The position numbers were made by a program, and so were the translations under genes. Under the pieces are notes generated by a model. It searched no databases. It saw only the letters and a list, made by a program, of their open reading frames with translations, and had not been told where the DNA came from. Positions 26,501 to 34,388 of a DNA stretch of 64,000 nucleotides are shown in pieces; the stretch's first letter is position 1, and each line of letters begins with the position of its first letter. This stretch comes from Agromyces salentinus. Lineage in GTDB: Bacteria > Actinomycetota > Actinomycetes > Actinomycetales > Microbacteriaceae. The stretch lies in NCBI RefSeq assembly GCF_009749395.1, contig NZ_WBIR01000001.1, positions 372,001 through 436,000 on the forward strand, given 5' to 3'.

Positions 26501-27262
26501 GTGGCGCTCCTCCAGTGCTCCTTCCACTCCGAGGTGCTCGGCATGGCGACGAGGGCGACCGTCATCCTGCCGGACCCCGTCCGGCATCCGGCTCCCGTCC
26601 GGCAGCGTCACGGCGGCGGGACGCCGGTGCTGTACCTGCTGCACGGCATGGGCGACGACGATTCCGCGTGGACGCGTCGCACGTCGATCGAGCGCCACGT
26701 CGAGGCGTACGACCTCGCCGTCGTCATGCCGGGCGTCGATCGCAGCTACTACACCGACCAGGCCGTGGGGCACGACTACTGGACGTTCGTCAGCGAGGAG
26801 CTGCCCGCGCTCGTGACCGCCTGGTTCCGGGTGTCCGACGCCCCGTCGGACACGTTCGTGGCGGGGCTCTCGATGGGCGGCTACGGCGCCTTCAAGTGGG
26901 CCCTGCGGAGACCGGGCTCGATCGCGGCCGCCGCGAGCCTCTCGGGCGGCCTCGACGCCACCGCGAGGCACGCCTCACCGGAGTGGCGCGCGACCTTCGG
27001 TTCGCGGGAGCGTGCGCGCGAGCACGGCGACGACCTGCTCGCGCTCGCACGGTCGATGGCGGATGCCCCGAGCCCGCCGCTCCTCCAGTGGTGCGGCACG
27101 GAGGACCCGAACCTCGAGGAGAACCGGCGCTTCCGCGACGGGGCGCTCGCCGCCGGCCTGCCCCTCGAGTACGACGAGGGCCCCGGGGGCCACGAATGGT
27201 CCTGCTGGGACGCGCAGATCCGCCGGGTGCTCGACTGGCTGCCGCTGCGAACCCGACCCTGA
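26501..27262 (+). CDS. alpha/beta-hydrolase esterase (putative mannan acetyl esterase)
   Basis: 253-aa esterase of the esterase D/antigen 85-like fold. Seen: LLHGMGDDDSAW (oxyanion region), nucleophile Ser in GLSMGGYGAFK, acid in CGTEDPNLEENR and catalytic His in GGHEWSCWD. No signal peptide is obvious, so it acts in the cytoplasm. In this operon, removing O-acetyl groups from imported glucomannan oligosaccharides is the most likely task; deacetylation of another ester is possible. GTG 26501 lies four bases after the GH1 stop. Confidence 0.82.
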   Translation: MALLQCSFHSEVLGMATRATVILPDPVRHPAPVRQRHGGGTPVLYLLHGMGDDDSAWTRRTSIERHVEAYDLAVVMPGVDRSYYTDQAVGHDYWTFVSEELPALVTAWFRVSDAPSDTFVAGLSMGGYGAFKWALRRPGSIAAAASLSGGLDATARHASPEWRATFGSRERAREHGDDLLALARSMADAPSPPLLQWCGTEDPNLEENRRFRDGALAAGLPLEYDEGPGGHEWSCWDAQIRRVLDWLPLRTRP

Positions 27263-27331
27263 CCCCGTCGCCATCCGGTGACGGAGCGCTCGCGCACCCG
27301 CCCGAGCGGACGAAGAACGGAAGGAACAACG

Positions 27332-28756
27332 ATGAAGTTGCGACACCGACCGATGACGATGGCGCTGCTCGGCACCCTCGTCCTGGCAGGCCTCGCGGCC
27401 GGAAGCCTCGTGCAGCCGCCTTCGGCGGAGGCCTTTCCGGCCAGCTCGAAGGCCGCCGTCCTGAACTACCTGAGATCGATCACGGGAACGAGCATCGTCT
27501 CCGGCCAGCACAACAAGGAGCCCGCGAGCGCGCCCGCGCAGTACACCCAGCAGGTCAAGGACATCACCGGGCAGTACCCGGGCCTCTGGGGCGGCGACAT
27601 GATGTTCCGCTCCGATGACATCAACAATCGGCAGCGCGTGATCGACCAGGCCAAGACCGAGTGGGCGAACGGCTCGCTCGTGACCCTGACCTGGCATGCC
27701 TGCTCGCCCACCGTCGCGAGCACCTGCGAGTTCACCGGCGGCGTCAACACGAGCATCAGCGCCGCGCAGTTCTCCGACATCGTCACCGGCGGCACCGCGC
27801 TCAACACGACCTGGCGTCAGCGCATGGCCGCGGTCGTGCCCTACCTGCGGCAGCTGAAGGACGCCGGCATCCCGGTGCTCTGGCGGCCCTTCCACGAGAT
27901 GAACGAGACCTGGAACTGGTGGGGCGGCCGATCGGGCGTCAACGGCGGGGCCAAGATCTACCAGCAGATGCGCGACTACTTCGACAGCCAGGGACTCGAC
28001 AACCTGATCTGGGTCTGGAACGTGCAGGACAACCCCGCCGGCGGCTGGGCGAACTACTACCCCGGCAGTTCCTACGTCGACGTCGTCTCGCTCGACGCCT
28101 GGTACAAGAACCACCCGAGCGCCGCCGACTACCAGCAGATGCAGGCCATCGCCGGGAGCAAGCCCATCGCGATCGCCGAGATGGGCAAGGTCCCCGATGC
28201 CTCGCTGCTGACGAACCAGCCGCGGTGGAGCTACTTCATGGTGTGGTCGGAGCAGCTGCGTGCGAACAACTCGAACACCGAGATCCAGAACGCGTACTTC
28301 AACCCGCGCGTGCTGAACCAGGGCGAGGTGAACCTCGGCGGGGGGACCACGCCGCCGCCGGCTCGCACGGGCGCGATCGTCGGCCTGGCCGGCAAGTGCG
28401 TCGACGCCGCCGGCTCGGGAACCGCCAACGGCACGGCGGTGCAGCTGTACACGTGCGCGCCCGGGGTCGCCCAGACCTGGACGATCGGTGCCGACGGCAC
28501 CATCCGCAACCCGAACTCGGGCCGGTGCCTGGACGTCGCGGGCCAGGGCACGACGAACGGCAGCGTGCTCCAACTCTGGGACTGCAATGGCAGCGGCGCC
28601 CAGTCGTGGACGTACGAGAGCGCGACCCAGCGGCTGCGGAACCCGCAGTCCGGCCGATGCCTCGACGTGACCGGGCAGAACTCGGCGGACGGCACGCGCC
28701 TGCAGATCTGGGACTGCACGACCTCGGCCAACCAGCGCTGGACGCTCCCCACCTGA
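27332..28756 (+). CDS. secreted GH26 beta-mannanase with C-terminal ricin-type CBM13
   Basis: 474-aa secreted endo-mannanase. The signal peptide covers about residues 1-34 (MALLGTLVLAGLAAGSLV core). The GH26 domain (about 35-325) has SGQHNKE, acid/base Glu in RPFHEMN (about 188) and nucleophile Glu in IAIAEMG (about 283). A Gly/Thr/Pro linker leads into a ricin B-like trefoil (about 350-474) with three QxW-type repeats (AQTWTI, AQSWTY, NQRWTL), a carbohydrate-binding module of family 13. ATG 27332 has GGAAGGA upstream. It should cut mannan outside the cell to feed the importer. Confidence 0.92.
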   Translation: MKLRHRPMTMALLGTLVLAGLAAGSLVQPPSAEAFPASSKAAVLNYLRSITGTSIVSGQHNKEPASAPAQYTQQVKDITGQYPGLWGGDMMFRSDDINNRQRVIDQAKTEWANGSLVTLTWHACSPTVASTCEFTGGVNTSISAAQFSDIVTGGTALNTTWRQRMAAVVPYLRQLKDAGIPVLWRPFHEMNETWNWWGGRSGVNGGAKIYQQMRDYFDSQGLDNLIWVWNVQDNPAGGWANYYPGSSYVDVVSLDAWYKNHPSAADYQQMQAIAGSKPIAIAEMGKVPDASLLTNQPRWSYFMVWSEQLRANNSNTEIQNAYFNPRVLNQGEVNLGGGTTPPPARTGAIVGLAGKCVDAAGSGTANGTAVQLYTCAPGVAQTWTIGADGTIRNPNSGRCLDVAGQGTTNGSVLQLWDCNGSGAQSWTYESATQRLRNPQSGRCLDVTGQNSADGTRLQIWDCTTSANQRWTLPT

Positions 28757-28847
28757 TCGATCGGCGGGGGCCGCGCCATGCGGTCCCCGCCACTCCCCCG
28801 GCGGAGCGGTCCCCTGCTCCTCCGCGGCATCCGAAAGGCGACGACAC

Positions 28848-30584
28848 ATGACGACGATCCGCGAGGGCCGTGCGCTCGACCCCACCCGGCTGCTGCGGAG
28901 CGGCCTGCGTCCGGTGCGCGGCCGGCTCGTGACCGCGATCGTCGCCTTCGTCGTGAAGGACAGCCCCCTGTGGATCCTGCCGATCGTCACGGCCTCGGTC
29001 ATCGACACCCTCGTCGCCGGGCGCGGTGCGTCGGCGCTGCTCCTGCCGGCCGGGCTTGCCGCGGCGGCGATCCTCGCGAACGTCCTCGCGAACTCGGTGT
29101 ACGTGCGCGCCTACTCGTTCGCGGTGCGCCAGTTCGGGGCTCGGCTGCGGGAGTCGCTCGCGGGCCGGCTGCAGCAACTGTCGATCGGGTACCACGCGCG
29201 ATCGAGCGCCGCGGTGATGCAGACGAAGGTGGTCCGCGACGTCGAGAACGTCGAGCTGATGCTGCAGCAGTCGTTCGGTCCGGTGCTGAGCGCGATCACC
29301 ATCCTCATCGGCGCCGGCGTCGCGACCGCCGTCCGGGTGCCGCAGTTCCTGCCGGTCTTCGCGCTCACCGTCCCACTTGCCGTCGGGCTCATCATCTGGC
29401 TCCGGCGCCGCACCGGACCCAGCAACGAGGCCTTCCGACGCAGCGTGGAGCAGATGTCCTCCCGGGTGAGCGAGATGTCCTCCCTCCTGGAGGTGACGAG
29501 GGCGCACGGCCTCGAGGAGGTGTCGGTCCGCCGCGTGGTCGACACCTCGAACGACGTGCAACGGGCCGGCATGTCGCTGGACCGCCTCAACGGTCGCTTC
29601 GGTGCCCTGTCATGGAGCAGCTACCAGCTCCTGACCCTCGGATGCCTCTTCGGGGCCGCCCTCGTCTCGATCTCGGGACTCGTGGCGATCAGCGTCGGCG
29701 ACGTGGTGCTGCTGAGCTCCTACTTCTCGCTGCTGACGGGCTCGATCAGCTCGGCATTCCAGGTGGCGCCCATCGTCACCAAGGGCCTCGAGTCGCGGCG
29801 CTCGATCACCGACGTGCTGCTCGAGCCGGACGTCGAGCACAACGACGGCAAGCGGCAGGTCCTGACGGTGAACGGCACCATCGACTTCGTCGCGGTCGAC
29901 TTCGACTACGGGTCGGGCCGCGTCATCGACGGCCTCTCGCTGTCGATCGCGGCCGGCGAGACGGTGGCGTTCGTCGGGCCCTCGGGGTCCGGGAAGTCGA
30001 CGCTCGTGAACCTGGCGCTGGGCTTCCTCCGTCCGGTGCGCGGGCGCATCCTCCTCGACGGCGTCGACATCGACACGCTCGACATGCGCACGGCGCGGCG
30101 CTTCATGTCGGTCGTGCCGCAGGACTCCGTGCTGTTCCGCGGGACGATCCGGGAGAACGTCGCGTACGGCATGGACGACGTCTCCGACGCACGCCTCGCA
30201 GAGGCGCTGCGCGACGCCAACGCGACCTTCGTCTTCGACCTGCCAGACGGCTGGGAAACCTCGGTCGGCGACCGAGGCGCCCAGCTCTCGGGCGGCCAGC
30301 GCCAGCGGCTCGCGATCGCCAGGGCCCTCATCCGCGATCCCGAGATCCTGATCCTCGACGAGGCGACCGCCGCCCTCGACCCCGAGACGCAGGCCGACGT
30401 GCAGGACGCGATCGAGCGCCTGACCGCCGACCGCACCACGCTCGTCGTGGCGCACCGGCTGAGCACCATCCGCAGGGCCGACCGCATCGTCGTGCTCGAC
30501 GCCGGTCGCATCGCCGAGTCGGGAACCCACGACGAACTCGCCGCGGCCGGCGGGATCTACGCGCGACTGCTCGCCCAGCAGTAG
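28848..30584 (+). CDS. ABC exporter, fused permease/ATPase
   Basis: 578-aa type IV half-transporter: about six TM helices over residues 1-320, then a nucleotide-binding domain with Walker A GPSGSGKST (about 377), signature LSGGQRQRLAIARAL (about 480) and Walker B ILILDEATAALD. It probably works as a homodimer that exports or flips a hydrophobic or glycan-linked substrate. It follows the secreted GH26 gene after 92 bases with no clear terminator, so it may be the last gene of the mannan operon, which is unusual for a sugar-uptake locus. ATG 28848 follows a GAAAGG site. Confidence 0.88.
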   Translation: MTTIREGRALDPTRLLRSGLRPVRGRLVTAIVAFVVKDSPLWILPIVTASVIDTLVAGRGASALLLPAGLAAAAILANVLANSVYVRAYSFAVRQFGARLRESLAGRLQQLSIGYHARSSAAVMQTKVVRDVENVELMLQQSFGPVLSAITILIGAGVATAVRVPQFLPVFALTVPLAVGLIIWLRRRTGPSNEAFRRSVEQMSSRVSEMSSLLEVTRAHGLEEVSVRRVVDTSNDVQRAGMSLDRLNGRFGALSWSSYQLLTLGCLFGAALVSISGLVAISVGDVVLLSSYFSLLTGSISSAFQVAPIVTKGLESRRSITDVLLEPDVEHNDGKRQVLTVNGTIDFVAVDFDYGSGRVIDGLSLSIAAGETVAFVGPSGSGKSTLVNLALGFLRPVRGRILLDGVDIDTLDMRTARRFMSVVPQDSVLFRGTIRENVAYGMDDVSDARLAEALRDANATFVFDLPDGWETSVGDRGAQLSGGQRQRLAIARALIRDPEILILDEATAALDPETQADVQDAIERLTADRTTLVVAHRLSTIRRADRIVVLDAGRIAESGTHDELAAAGGIYARLLAQQ

Positions 30585-30595
30585 CGGCGCGCCCC

Positions 30596-30632
30596 GCGCA
30601 GGCGGCAGGCTCGCCGCAAGCCGCCACTGCGC
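30596..30632. terminator. hairpin terminator between convergent genes
   Basis: GCGCAG+GCGGC (30596-30606) pairs with GCCGC and CTGCGC (30620-30632), with a two-base bulge and a 13-base loop. It ends the exporter gene on one side and the histidine kinase gene on the other. Confidence 0.55.
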
Positions 30633-31715
30633 CTACGTCGCCGCCGGGAACTCCACGCTCACCCGGAGGCCGCCGTCGGCACGCGGCGCGATGCTGAGCG
30701 TCCCGTCGTGGGCGGTCGTGATGCTCTTCACGATCGCGAGGCCGAGGCCGACGCCCGTGTCCTCGGCATGGATGCGCTCGGTGCCGCGCTGGAACGGCTC
30801 GGTGAGCGTCGCGACGAGTTGGGGGGCGAGCTGCCGTCCGGTGTTCTCCACCGTCAGCACCGCCATCCGGCCGCGCACGGCGGTGCTGATCCACACGGTG
30901 CCGCCCTCGGCCAGGTTGTGCACGATCGCGTTGTGCAGGAGGTTCGTCGTCAACTGCTGCAGGAGGGCCGGCGACCCCACGGTCGGGGCGAGCTCGCCCG
31001 AACCCCGGATCGCGACCCCGCGGTGCTCGGCGACGGCGAGCAGGATCTCGGCGGACTCCTCGGCCATGAGCGAGAGGTCGACCGGCTCACGGGCGAACGA
31101 GCGCTGGTCGGCACGGCTGAGCAGGAGGAGCGCCTCGGTGAGCTCGATCGCCCGCGCGTTGACCACGTGGAGGCGGTGGATGAGCTCGTCCGTCACGCTG
31201 CCGGGATCGCTGCGCGCGACCTCGAGCAGGGTCTGCGTGATGGCCAACGGCGTGCGCAGCTCATGCGACGCATTGGCGGCGAAGCGCTGCTGTTCGGCCA
31301 CCTGCGCCTCGAGCTTCGCGAGCATCGCGTCGAAACTGTCGGCGAGCTCGCGGAACTCGTCGGTGCGACCGGGCATCTCGATGCGATGCGCCAGCGATCC
31401 GTTCGCGGCCCGGCGCGTGGCATCCGTGATCCTCGAGAGCGGTGCGAGCATGCGGCCCGCGAGGACCCAGCCGCCGAGCAGGCCGAAGGCGAGCAGGAAG
31501 AGCAGGGCCCAGCCCGCCGGCGGCACGAAGGCCCGCACGAGGTCGCCCCGGTTGGGGATCGCCGGGCCGGGTCCCGTGTAGGGGCCCGTGGGCACGTAGC
31601 GCAGGAGGAAGACCCACACGATCGCGAGCAGGAGGATGCCCGCGACCATGAGGAACCCCGCGTAGCTGAGGGTCAGCTTGAGCCGGACGCTGAGCCCCGG
31701 CCGACGCCTAGGCAT
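30633..31715 (-). CDS. two-component sensor histidine kinase
   Basis: 360-aa membrane kinase. An N-terminal TM (AGFLMVAGILLLAIVWVFLL), a short extracytoplasmic loop of about 30 residues (YVPTGPYTGPGPAIPN), a second TM (GWALLFLLAFGLLGGWVLAG), HAMP, then the dimerisation helix with phospho-His in SHELRTPLAIT (about residue 149) and an ATPase domain with DTGVGLGLAIVKSI. The very small sensor loop resembles intramembrane-sensing or VanS-like kinases. Its ATG at 31715 overlaps the response regulator stop by eight bases. The adjacent vanY/vanZ-like genes suggest that it senses a cell-wall-active compound. Confidence 0.9.
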   Translation of the reverse strand: MPRRRPGLSVRLKLTLSYAGFLMVAGILLLAIVWVFLLRYVPTGPYTGPGPAIPNRGDLVRAFVPPAGWALLFLLAFGLLGGWVLAGRMLAPLSRITDATRRAANGSLAHRIEMPGRTDEFRELADSFDAMLAKLEAQVAEQQRFAANASHELRTPLAITQTLLEVARSDPGSVTDELIHRLHVVNARAIELTEALLLLSRADQRSFAREPVDLSLMAEESAEILLAVAEHRGVAIRGSGELAPTVGSPALLQQLTTNLLHNAIVHNLAEGGTVWISTAVRGRMAVLTVENTGRQLAPQLVATLTEPFQRGTERIHAEDTGVGLGLAIVKSITTAHDGTLSIAPRADGGLRVSVEFPAAT

Positions 31716-32394
31716 GCCGGCCGCCCGGGTCGGCCCCGTCGTCGATGCGGTACCCGACGCCCGGCACCGTGGCGATCACCCACGGCTCGCCGAGGCGCTT
31801 GCGGAGGGCCGAGACCGTGATGCGCACCGCGTTCGTGAACGGGTCGGCGTTCTCGTCCCAGGCCCGCTCGAGGAGCTCCTCGGCGCTGACGACCCCGCCC
31901 TCGGCGGCGACGAGCACCTCGAGCACGGCGAACTGCTTACGGGTCAGGGCGACGTAGCGGCCCTCGCGGTACACCTCGCGGCGGAAGGGATCCAGTCGCA
32001 GCCCGGCCATCTCGCGCACCGGCGGCCGGCTGTGCGCGCGACGACGATCGAGCGCCCGGAGCCGCAGCACGAGTTCGCGCAGTTCGAACGGCTTCGTGAG
32101 GTAGTCGTCGGCCCCGAGTTCGAACCCCGATGCCTTGTCGTCGAGCCGATCGGCCGCGGTGAGCATCAGGATCGGCATGCCGCTGCCCGACGCGACGATG
32201 CTCGCGGCGACCTCGTCACCGGAGGGCCCCGGGATGTCGCGGTCGAGCACCGCGAGGTCGTAGGCGTTGACCGCCAGCAGCTCGAGCGCGCTGTCGCCGT
32301 CGCCCGCGATGTCGGCCGCGATCGCCTCCAGCCGGAGTCCGTCGCGAATGGCCTCGGCCAGGTACGGCTCGTCCTCCACGATCAGCACGCGCAT
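31708..32394 (-). CDS. OmpR-family response regulator
   Basis: 228-aa regulator. The receiver domain (RVLIVEDEPYLAEAIRDGL) has a phospho-acceptor Asp in VLDRDIPG (about residue 49) and a conserved Lys in LTKPFEL; the winged-helix DNA-binding domain has YVALTRKQFAVLEVL and VRITVSALRKRLGEP. ATG 32394 is chosen because a TAGCAT -10 box ends eight bases before it (leaderless); an ATG nine bases upstream lies inside that box. It is divergent from vanY/vanZ-like genes, with an inverted repeat between them that is a likely target. Confidence 0.9.
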   Translation of the reverse strand: MRVLIVEDEPYLAEAIRDGLRLEAIAADIAGDGDSALELLAVNAYDLAVLDRDIPGPSGDEVAASIVASGSGMPILMLTAADRLDDKASGFELGADDYLTKPFELRELVLRLRALDRRRAHSRPPVREMAGLRLDPFRREVYREGRYVALTRKQFAVLEVLVAAEGGVVSAEELLERAWDENADPFTNAVRITVSALRKRLGEPWVIATVPGVGYRIDDGADPGGRHA

Positions 32395-32401
32395 GGTGCC
32401 C

Positions 32402-32407
32402 ATGCTA
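32402..32407 (-). promoter_or_regulatory. leaderless -10 box (TAGCAT) of the response regulator gene
   Basis: TAGCAT on the minus strand, seven bases before ATG 32394, with no Shine-Dalgarno. The spacing matches other leaderless starts in this window. Confidence 0.45.
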
Positions 32408-32425
32408 CGAACCCGGCCATATCGC

Positions 32426-32451
32426 CGGCGTATCGAAACTCGCATACGCCG
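32426..32451. promoter_or_regulatory. inverted repeat, likely response-regulator operator
   Basis: CGGCGTAT-N10-ATACGCCG, perfect 8-bp arms, located between the divergent response regulator and the VanY-like gene. It is well placed to control both. Confidence 0.55.
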
Positions 32452-32481
32452 TGGCAACACGCGGCCGCCTTGACTGGCGGC

Positions 32482-33138
32482 ATGACTCGAACCCACCCAC
32501 CGGCCCGGACGGCGCGTCGCCTGCGCCCGCTCCTGCTCCTCGGGCCGGTCGTCGCGATCGCGCTGCTCGCCGTCGCGATCTCCGCGCCGCGCTCCGACTC
32601 CTCGTCGGCCTCGCCGTCCGCCGCTGACGGCTCGTCCGTCGACCTCGCGCCGCCCGCTCAGCCGTCACGGGGCGATGGCGACGATGCGGACGACGGCGAC
32701 GGGCGCCTCGCCGACGGCGTGACCGTCTTCGACGACGTGGCGGCACTCGCGAACCTCGACCCCGGGCTCCTCGCGGCGCTGCGCCTGGCGGCGACCGATG
32801 CCGGAGACGAGGGAATCGCGTTCATGCTGAACAGCGGCTGGCGCTCGCCGGAGTACCAGGACGAGCTGCTCCGCGAGGCCATCGCCGAGTACGGCTCGGC
32901 GGAGGAGGCCGCCCGATGGGTGGCGACCGCAGGGACCTCGCCGCACGTGTCGGGCGACGCCGTCGACCTGGGGCAGGTCGACGCGGTGGACTGGCTGTCG
33001 CAGCACGGGGCCGCGTACGGCCTCTGCCAGGTGTACGACAATGAGCCGTGGCACTGGGAGCTGCGCCCCGATGCCGTCACGAGCGGATGCCCCGCCACCT
33101 ACGCCGACCCCACCGAGGACCCGAGGATGCGACGATGA
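32482..33138 (+). CDS. VanY-like D,D-carboxypeptidase (peptidase M15B)
   Basis: 218-aa membrane-anchored zinc peptidase that trims the terminal D-Ala from peptidoglycan pentapeptides. A TM anchor covers about residues 15-37 (LLLLGPVVAIALLAVAISA), followed by a Ser/Asp-rich stalk. The catalytic motifs are SGWRSPEYQDELL, the Zn-binding SPHVSGDAVDLG (SxHxxGxAxD type) and EPWHWELR with the third His. ATG 32482 is a short distance after a TTGACT hexamer. The next gene overlaps by ATGA. VanY removes the glycopeptide target in resistant bacteria; here it may serve wall remodelling instead. Confidence 0.9.
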   Translation: MTRTHPPARTARRLRPLLLLGPVVAIALLAVAISAPRSDSSSASPSAADGSSVDLAPPAQPSRGDGDDADDGDGRLADGVTVFDDVAALANLDPGLLAALRLAATDAGDEGIAFMLNSGWRSPEYQDELLREAIAEYGSAEEAARWVATAGTSPHVSGDAVDLGQVDAVDWLSQHGAAYGLCQVYDNEPWHWELRPDAVTSGCPATYADPTEDPRMRR

Positions 33139-33698
33139 CCCGGATCCGATGGCTGATCGCCGGATTCGCGGTCTACCTCGCACTGCTCGCCTGGATCGTG
33201 CTCTGGAAGCTCGAGCCCCCGTACGTCGGCGAAGGCGGGCTGCGTCACGTCAAGCTCGTGCCGTTCGTCCGCACCGCCGAGGACGGCGCGAGCGCGCCGG
33301 CCGAGGTGCTCGCGAACCTCCTGCTCTTCGTGCCGTTCGGCCTCTACCTCGGCCTCCTCCGGCCGCTGGCGCCGTGGTGGCGGCTCGCCGGCGTGTTCGC
33401 CGCGTCGAGCCTCCTCCTCGAGGCAGCCCAGTACCTGCTCTCGATCGGGAGCACCGACCTCACCGACGTCATCGTCAACACCGCGGGCGGCCTCGCCGGA
33501 CTCGGCCTGTCCGCCCTCGCGCGGCGCTCGTTCCGGGAACGCGCGGGCATCGTGATGGCGCGGGTGTGCGCGGTGGTCACCGTGTCACTGCTCGTGGCAT
33601 CGGCGGCGTTCATCGCCTCGCCGATGCACTACGCGCCCCTCCGCGACGTCCGGGTACCGCTGGACTCGGCGCCCGACGGGCGGGGGCCCCACCACTAG
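33135..33698 (+). CDS. VanZ family membrane protein
   Basis: 187-aa protein with four to five hydrophobic segments and the VanZ signature: HVKLVPF, then LANLLLFVPFGLYLGLL, LLLEAAQYLL and TDLTDVIVNTAGGLAGL. VanZ confers low-level teicoplanin resistance by an unclear route. ATG 33135 overlaps the VanY stop (ATGA), so the two are coupled. The stop codon TAG is also the first part of a -10-like box (TAGTCT) for the next transcript. Confidence 0.88.
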   Translation: MTRIRWLIAGFAVYLALLAWIVLWKLEPPYVGEGGLRHVKLVPFVRTAEDGASAPAEVLANLLLFVPFGLYLGLLRPLAPWWRLAGVFAASSLLLEAAQYLLSIGSTDLTDVIVNTAGGLAGLGLSALARRSFRERAGIVMARVCAVVTVSLLVASAAFIASPMHYAPLRDVRVPLDSAPDGRGPHH

Positions 33699-33701
33699 TC
33701 T
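33696..33701 (+). promoter_or_regulatory. leaderless -10 box (TAGTCT)
   Basis: TAGTCT begins at the vanZ-like stop codon and ends eight bases before ATG 33709. No clear -35 is seen. It would start a transcript at the ATG of a 14-codon open frame. Confidence 0.4.
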
Positions 33702-33708
33702 TGGTCGC

Positions 33709-33753
33709 ATGTGCGCTCGCCCGGTGACCACGAACCCGATGAGCCGCGCGTGA
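33709..33753 (+). CDS. putative 14-aa leader peptide (leaderless short ORF)
   Basis: ATG 33709 opens a 14-codon frame, MCARPVTTNPMSRA, whose TGA (33751-33753) overlaps the GTG start of the lipoprotein gene at 33750. A TAGTCT box eight bases upstream suggests a leaderless transcript. Its role may be to bring ribosomes to the lipoprotein start, which lacks a strong Shine-Dalgarno. It is supported by position only. Confidence 0.35.
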   Translation: MCARPVTTNPMSRA

Positions 33754-34385
33754 GGGCGGCGTCCGGCGGTGCGGGGGCGGCTCGCCCGGCCCGTCTCGCC
33801 GGTGTCGCCGCGGCCGCCCTGCTGTGCGCGAGCCTCGGCGGCTGCGCGGTGAACGCCGGAAGCGCCGCGAGCGACCGCTTCGACGCGGCCATGGCCGGCG
33901 TCGAGGGCGTCGTGCTCGCCGATGCCCGGATCTCGAACGACCTCCCGTTCAGCGGGTCCGGTTCCCTGGTGCTCTGGCTGGATCCCGACGCCGAGCGCGA
34001 CGACCTCGTCGCCGCAGTCGATCGCGCGCTGGCCTTCGATGCGGGCCCGGGCGTGAACGTCCGGAGCGTCATCGTCGGGTTCGGCGAAGGCGAGGTGTCG
34101 CCCCTCGACGGCGGGTTCGAGCAGGGCGTGTCGGTGGAGTTCCCGCGCGAGACCTCGGCCGACGAGGTCGTCGACCAGGTGATCGCCTTCGACGGCGACC
34201 CCGACCTCTCCTGGCTCGACGCGACCTTCCGGGAGATCGACCTCGCGGTGGCGGAGGGGGCGGATGCCTGTGCCGTGATCGCCCGCGTCCAGCAGGCGCT
34301 GGGCGTGGCCGATGTGGAGAAGATCGACGCGTGGAGCCCCGACGACGGCTCGATCGACCCGGCCACCTGCTCAGGGGGGCGTTGA
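33750..34385 (+). CDS. hypothetical lipoprotein
   Basis: 211 aa, not recognised. A signal peptide runs over about residues 1-32 (LAGVAAAALLCAS) and ends in a lipobox LGGC, so it is probably anchored outside the cytoplasmic membrane. The mature part is acidic with predicted alternating strands and helices (LVLWLDPDAERDDLVAAVDR, VEFPRETSADEVVDQVIAF) and two Cys near the C-terminus. GTG 33750 is preferred to GTG 33711 because it abuts the leader peptide stop and begins just before the signal peptide. The following membrane-protein gene starts three bases later, so they form a pair. Confidence 0.7.
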   Translation: MRAASGGAGAARPARLAGVAAAALLCASLGGCAVNAGSAASDRFDAAMAGVEGVVLADARISNDLPFSGSGSLVLWLDPDAERDDLVAAVDRALAFDAGPGVNVRSVIVGFGEGEVSPLDGGFEQGVSVEFPRETSADEVVDQVIAFDGDPDLSWLDATFREIDLAVAEGADACAVIARVQQALGVADVEKIDAWSPDDGSIDPATCSGGR

Positions 34386-34388
34386 GCC

